DNA of 7,999 nucleotides from assembly GCA_017547995.1 (NCBI GenBank), contig JAFYNW010000351.1:1-7999 (forward strand), given 5' to 3'. The translations under genes and the position numbers were made by a program. Positions 5,262 through 7,999 of the stretch are shown piece by piece. Below the pieces are notes generated by a model. That model did no database searches. It saw nothing but the letters and a program-made list of their open reading frames with translations, and was not told where the DNA came from. Each line of letters starts with the position of its first letter. Positions within the stretch are counted from its first letter, which is position 1. The stretch is from Clostridia bacterium. GTDB lineage: Bacteria > Bacillota > Clostridia > Oscillospirales > Butyricicoccaceae.

Positions 5262-6133
5262 CAAAAATATTGTTCAGGGTCAATAACCTTACCATTTTTG
5301 CGTATTTCAAAATGAAGATGAGGCCCCGTAGCCACACCTGTCGCTCCTGCATTGCCTATTACGTTTCCTCGTTTGACAAACTCATTTTTCTTTACGTTAA
5401 CTTTACTCAGATGTCCGTAAAAACTCACAAATCCGTCTGCATGTTGTATTTTGATATAATTGCCGAATATAGTGCTTTCACCCGTTTCAGTCACCTTGCC
5501 GTCAGCAAAAGATAATATTTTATTACCCTCATTTGCCGCAAGATCGATTCCATAATGAAACGTGGTTTCTTTGCTTATCGGATGCACTCTGTAACCGAAT
5601 GGTGACGTTATCCTGCCATTACAAGGACGATTATAATTGAAATTTATATCATAAGCTTCCGTATCTACGTTATCAGGCACCGGCATTATAAACGGTTCGT
5701 TTTCCGTATCATCTGTATACTCTTCTTCATTTTCAATAAGCTCTATTGATGCTATGTTTATATCATTATTAAAGGCAGGGATAATATTCACCCTGCCTTC
5801 GTTTGTTTCTTCCGTCTGCCGTGTCTGCTCTGTTATTATCGGCAGTTCGTTCTTATCATTATTCGTCTGCTCCACATCATTGCCAAATACGGCAACTATA
5901 TTCTCTTTTGCCCCATTGGAAATATTTTTGCCAAGCTCATTTATAAAATCTCCATAGCTTTCTTCACCCGTTACAACTGCACCAAGCTCTTCAAATACAG
6001 TAACCGCACTTATTCCCGTAACCACCTTAAAGATAACCGCCAACAGAATAAGCACACTAAGTATCAGCAATCTTATCGAATTATCATCCGTACGTTCTCT
6101 GCGTCTTCGTCTGTAATGTTTTCTCTTTCTCAT
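5261..6133 (-). CDS. spoIVFA: SpoIVFA-like membrane-anchored LytM (M23) metallopeptidase
   Basis: Single-pass protein of 290 residues. A very basic cytoplasmic start (1-14) leads to one transmembrane helix (about 20-41), an acidic, Asn/Glu/Thr-rich linker (about 55-165) and a C-terminal LytM domain (about 170-290). The LytM domain keeps all expected zinc and catalytic residues: H193 and D197 in HYGID, H241 in YGHL, and H272 and H274 in PHLHFE. In Bacillus, SpoIVFA holds SpoIVFB in the outer forespore membrane and inhibits it until cleaved by SpoIVB. Here the gene directly precedes and overlaps the M50 gene by one base, which is the main reason for the name; it follows spoIVA by 12 nt, with the spoIVA stop overlapping an AGGGA ribosome binding site. 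SpoIIQ has a similar TM-LytM layout and is the main alternative; an intact site also means a true endopeptidase role is possible. Confidence 0.8.
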   Translation of the reverse strand: MRKRKHYRRRRRERTDDNSIRLLILSVLILLAVIFKVVTGISAVTVFEELGAVVTGEESYGDFINELGKNISNGAKENIVAVFGNDVEQTNNDKNELPIITEQTRQTEETNEGRVNIIPAFNNDINIASIELIENEEEYTDDTENEPFIMPVPDNVDTEAYDINFNYNRPCNGRITSPFGYRVHPISKETTFHYGIDLAANEGNKILSFADGKVTETGESTIFGNYIKIQHADGFVSFYGHLSKVNVKKNEFVKRGNVIGNAGATGVATGPHLHFEIRKNGKVIDPEQYF

Positions 6134-6145
6134 GCGCTCACTTCC

Positions 6146-7624
6146 CTAAAGAATGATGCATATAAGTCCGCCTGCATCTTCATTGATAATCCGTTCAAGA
6201 GTCTGCTGGAATTTGCTTCTTGCATCCCCCGGCATTCTGTATAGCTTATTATTCAACCCCTCATTTACAAGCTCGCTCAAGGATTTACCGAATATATTGC
6301 TTTGCCATATTTTATCAGGCGCCTCTTCAAACTCCGATAAAAGATACGACACCAGCTCCTCAGACTGCTTTTCCGAGCCTACAATAGGCGAAATCTCTGT
6401 TTCTATATCTGCCTTTATAAGATGAATACTTGGTGCAGAAGCCTTTAATTTAACACCAAACTTGCCTCCCTGACGAACAATTTCCGGCTGACAGAAGCTC
6501 ATTTCATTCTGTACCGGCATTACAATACCATAGCCTGTATCCCTGACCTGATCAAGTGCAACCTTGATTCTGTCGTATTCACATTTTACAGTGTACATAT
6601 CCTTCAGTACAGTCAGCATTTCTGTTTCATTTTCGATTTCAACGCCCGTCTGCTCCTTGATAATTTCAAAGAACAAGCCTGCTGACAAAGTAAGGTTAAC
6701 CTGAATTGTGCCATCTGCAAGACCCATATATTTTACCGATACGTCATCAACGTAACCACATTCCTTGATTTCAGCAACGTAAGCTTCAACGTCGCGAAGC
6801 TTATTAATCTTCTCACACTTCTGCCAGATTGTATTATAAATGCTTTCACGCACTTCGTGCTCTGCAGGCAGAGATACAACCCATTCAGGAAAATCAAAGC
6901 CCATTTCAGTGACCGGAAACTCATATAGAACGTTTTTAATAATCTCGTCTATATCCTCCTTAGTCAATTTAATGCAGTTTTTAGCCACAACCGACACGTT
7001 ATATGTTTCTTCGAGCTCCTTACACAGTTCACGGCATTTTGCCGAATCAGGCATTGTACTGTTTACAACAATTGAAAACGGCTTATTCAGCTTTGTAAGC
7101 TCGGAAACCACTCTTTTCTCAGCCTCATAATAGTCTTCACGCTTTATCTCACCAATAGTGCCATCTGTTGTCACAACAATACCAATCGTTGAATGCTCGG
7201 ATATCACCTTATGTGTGCCCATTTCTGCCGCTTGTTTAAGGCTGACCTCTTTATCAAACCAAGGTGTCATAACCATTCTGACCGCATCACCCTCAAACTC
7301 ACCCAGTGCACCATTTACCATATAGCCTACGCAATCGATAAGCCTTATGTTTGCCGTGGCATTATCACCGACAGACACGCGTACAGCCTCTTCCGGCACA
7401 AACTTAGGCTCAGACGTCATGATTGTTCTTCCCGAGCCACTCTGCGGAAGCTCATCGACAGCTCTTTCTCTGAGGTATACGTCATCTATGGACGGAATGA
7501 CCATAGTCTCCATAAAGCTTTTTATAAACGTAGATTTGCCCGTCCTTACAGGACCAACCACACCAATATAGATATCTCCCTTTGTTCGCTTTGCGATATC
7601 CTGATATACGTTTGTTTTATCCAT
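6146..7624 (-). CDS. spoIVA: Stage IV sporulation protein A (SpoIVA), coat-basement ATPase
   Basis: Mother-cell cytoskeletal protein that hydrolyses ATP and polymerises irreversibly on the forespore surface, forming the platform for coat assembly and supporting cortex formation. The 492 residues equal the length of the Bacillus protein. The N-terminal TRAFAC-like domain has Walker A G24-P-V-R-T-G-K30-S31, the switch-like segment SGSGRTIMTSEPKFVPEEAV (62-81), and Walker B D97 in RLIDCVGY (94-101). The NKxD position of GTPases reads NST (188-190), in line with use of ATP rather than GTP. The middle and C-terminal domains follow, ending in the hydrophobic GGLICIIL, which in Bacillus contributes to membrane and SpoVM association. 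ATG 7624 is preceded by AGGGAGG (7634-7640) at 9-nt spacing, overlapping the stop of the LysM gene. By homology, transcription should depend on sigma-E, but the operon promoter lies off the right edge. Confidence 0.98.
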   Translation of the reverse strand: MDKTNVYQDIAKRTKGDIYIGVVGPVRTGKSTFIKSFMETMVIPSIDDVYLRERAVDELPQSGSGRTIMTSEPKFVPEEAVRVSVGDNATANIRLIDCVGYMVNGALGEFEGDAVRMVMTPWFDKEVSLKQAAEMGTHKVISEHSTIGIVVTTDGTIGEIKREDYYEAEKRVVSELTKLNKPFSIVVNSTMPDSAKCRELCKELEETYNVSVVAKNCIKLTKEDIDEIIKNVLYEFPVTEMGFDFPEWVVSLPAEHEVRESIYNTIWQKCEKINKLRDVEAYVAEIKECGYVDDVSVKYMGLADGTIQVNLTLSAGLFFEIIKEQTGVEIENETEMLTVLKDMYTVKCEYDRIKVALDQVRDTGYGIVMPVQNEMSFCQPEIVRQGGKFGVKLKASAPSIHLIKADIETEISPIVGSEKQSEELVSYLLSEFEEAPDKIWQSNIFGKSLSELVNEGLNNKLYRMPGDARSKFQQTLERIINEDAGGLICIIL

Positions 7625-7639
7625 AGCTTGCTTCCTCCC

Positions 7640-7999
7640 TTACTTTACAATAGGAATCATTATGAGCTTACCCCTCATATTTTCCAGATCATCTTCAATC
7701 TTATTGGCCTGCTTTATTGCGTCGGGGCTGGTATTGTATTTTTTCGCCATTTCCCAGATGCTTTCACCTCCGCTGATTTTCCGAAGCACCAATGTAGAGC
7801 TATTTTTCCGTGTTTTAAGGGAGTCTTTGATAACGTTGCACGATACCACCTGAGTTGTTTCTATTATGCTCCCGAAGTCAACCTTCAAAATCAATTCACC
7901 ATCGGCATGAATATATCCATTATTGCACTGCAGAGAAATATTGTTAAGCTCAAGCTCTGCATTATAGAAATTATTCTCCATTTCATATTCCATGCCGTA
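7640..7999 (-). CDS. sipL: SipL-like SpoIVA-interacting LysM protein (partial, N-terminus beyond the window)
   Basis: Only the C-terminal 119 codons are visible. The frame is open through the right edge, so the ATG at 7993 and the ATG five codons further in are probably internal methionines. The last 50 residues are a LysM domain: LRKISGGESIWEMAKKYNTS leads into DAIKQANKIE and closes with GKLIMIPIVK. The preceding 60 residues have alternating beta-strand character (for example DGELILKVDFGSI) like the end of a DUF3794/SPOCS domain, the module that precedes LysM in SipL. In C. difficile, SipL binds SpoIVA through its LysM domain and is needed for coat localisation. Direct linkage here, 15 nt upstream of spoIVA, fits that partnership. 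A generic DUF3794-LysM protein or another LysM spore protein is the alternative until the N-terminus is seen. Confidence 0.75.
   Translation of the reverse strand, partial: YGMEYEMENNFYNAELELNNISLQCNNGYIHADGELILKVDFGSIIETTQVVSCNVIKDSLKTRKNSSTLVLRKISGGESIWEMAKKYNTSPDAIKQANKIEDDLENMRGKLIMIPIVK

Noticed and set aside
5262..5264. TTG start for the spoIVFB-like gene
   Set aside because: The next codon is ATG and overlaps the preceding stop as TGATG, a common coupled restart. The TTG adds one residue only and has no ribosome binding site of its own.
5261..6133. SpoIIQ instead of SpoIVFA
   Set aside because: The domain layout would allow it, but SpoIIQ genes usually neighbour spoIID, whereas this gene overlaps an M50 protease gene. 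It is kept as the alternative rather than the call.
7640..7993. Complete small LysM protein of 117 residues starting at ATG 7993
   Set aside because: The frame stays open to the window edge, no good ribosome binding site can be seen in the 6 bases left, and DUF3794-like strands seem cut by such a start. It is treated as a partial gene.
1..7999. Mobile elements, CRISPR arrays, tRNA/rRNA genes, riboswitches or defence systems
   Set aside because: No terminal repeats, transposase or integrase motifs, spaced short repeats or structured RNA patterns were recognised by eye; the window is filled by core and sporulation genes. A covariance-model scan could still find a small RNA.

Overview
The window looks like a chromosomal segment of a low-to-moderate GC, endospore-forming member of the Clostridia (Firmicutes). 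The evidence is the sporulation block (SpoIVA, a SipL-like LysM protein, a SpoIVFA/SpoIVFB-like pair), strong purine-rich ribosome binding sites, near-consensus housekeeping promoters and compact operons. I cannot place it below class; a Ruminococcaceae/Oscillospirales-like genome is a guess from gene content and style.

Layout, left to right. (1) 1-471, minus strand: the first 157 codons of an OmpR/PhoB-type response regulator. (2) 472-570: a short divergent intergenic region with a strong plus-strand promoter and a plausible overlapping minus-strand promoter. (3) 571-1869, plus: a secreted, membrane-anchored D-Ala-D-Ala carboxypeptidase (S11), ended by a hairpin-plus-U6 terminator at 1881-1910. 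(4) 1918-3406, minus: an operon tsaE-tsaB-rpiB, i.e. two parts of the tRNA t6A37 machinery followed by ribose-5-phosphate isomerase B. (5) 3407-3537: a second divergent regulatory region with a rodA promoter, a tsaE promoter and a perfect 10-bp inverted repeat straddling the tsaE -10 box. (6) 3538-4656, plus: RodA-like SEDS peptidoglycan glycosyltransferase, ended by a perfect 13-bp-stem bidirectional terminator. (7) 4689-7999, minus: a sporulation operon read as sipL-like (partial) > spoIVA > spoIVFA-like > spoIVFB-like, with 15-nt and 12-nt gaps and finally a one-base stop/start overlap.

How they fit together. Two genes act on peptidoglycan in growing cells (carboxypeptidase and RodA), each with its own sigma-A-type promoter. 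The right-hand block is what the mother cell needs around engulfment: SpoIVA polymerises on the outer forespore membrane as the coat base, SipL-type proteins bind SpoIVA, and SpoIVFA/SpoIVFB form the intramembrane-protease module that in Bacillus activates pro-sigma-K. Having coat-morphogenesis and sigma-K-activation genes in one tight operon is the most interesting point of the window. The SpoIVFB-like protein appears to be a minimal form without the C-terminal CBS domain, and its LytM partner keeps every catalytic metallopeptidase residue. I saw no tRNA, rRNA, CRISPR array, insertion sequence or riboswitch. No intergenic stretch exceeds about 130 bases.
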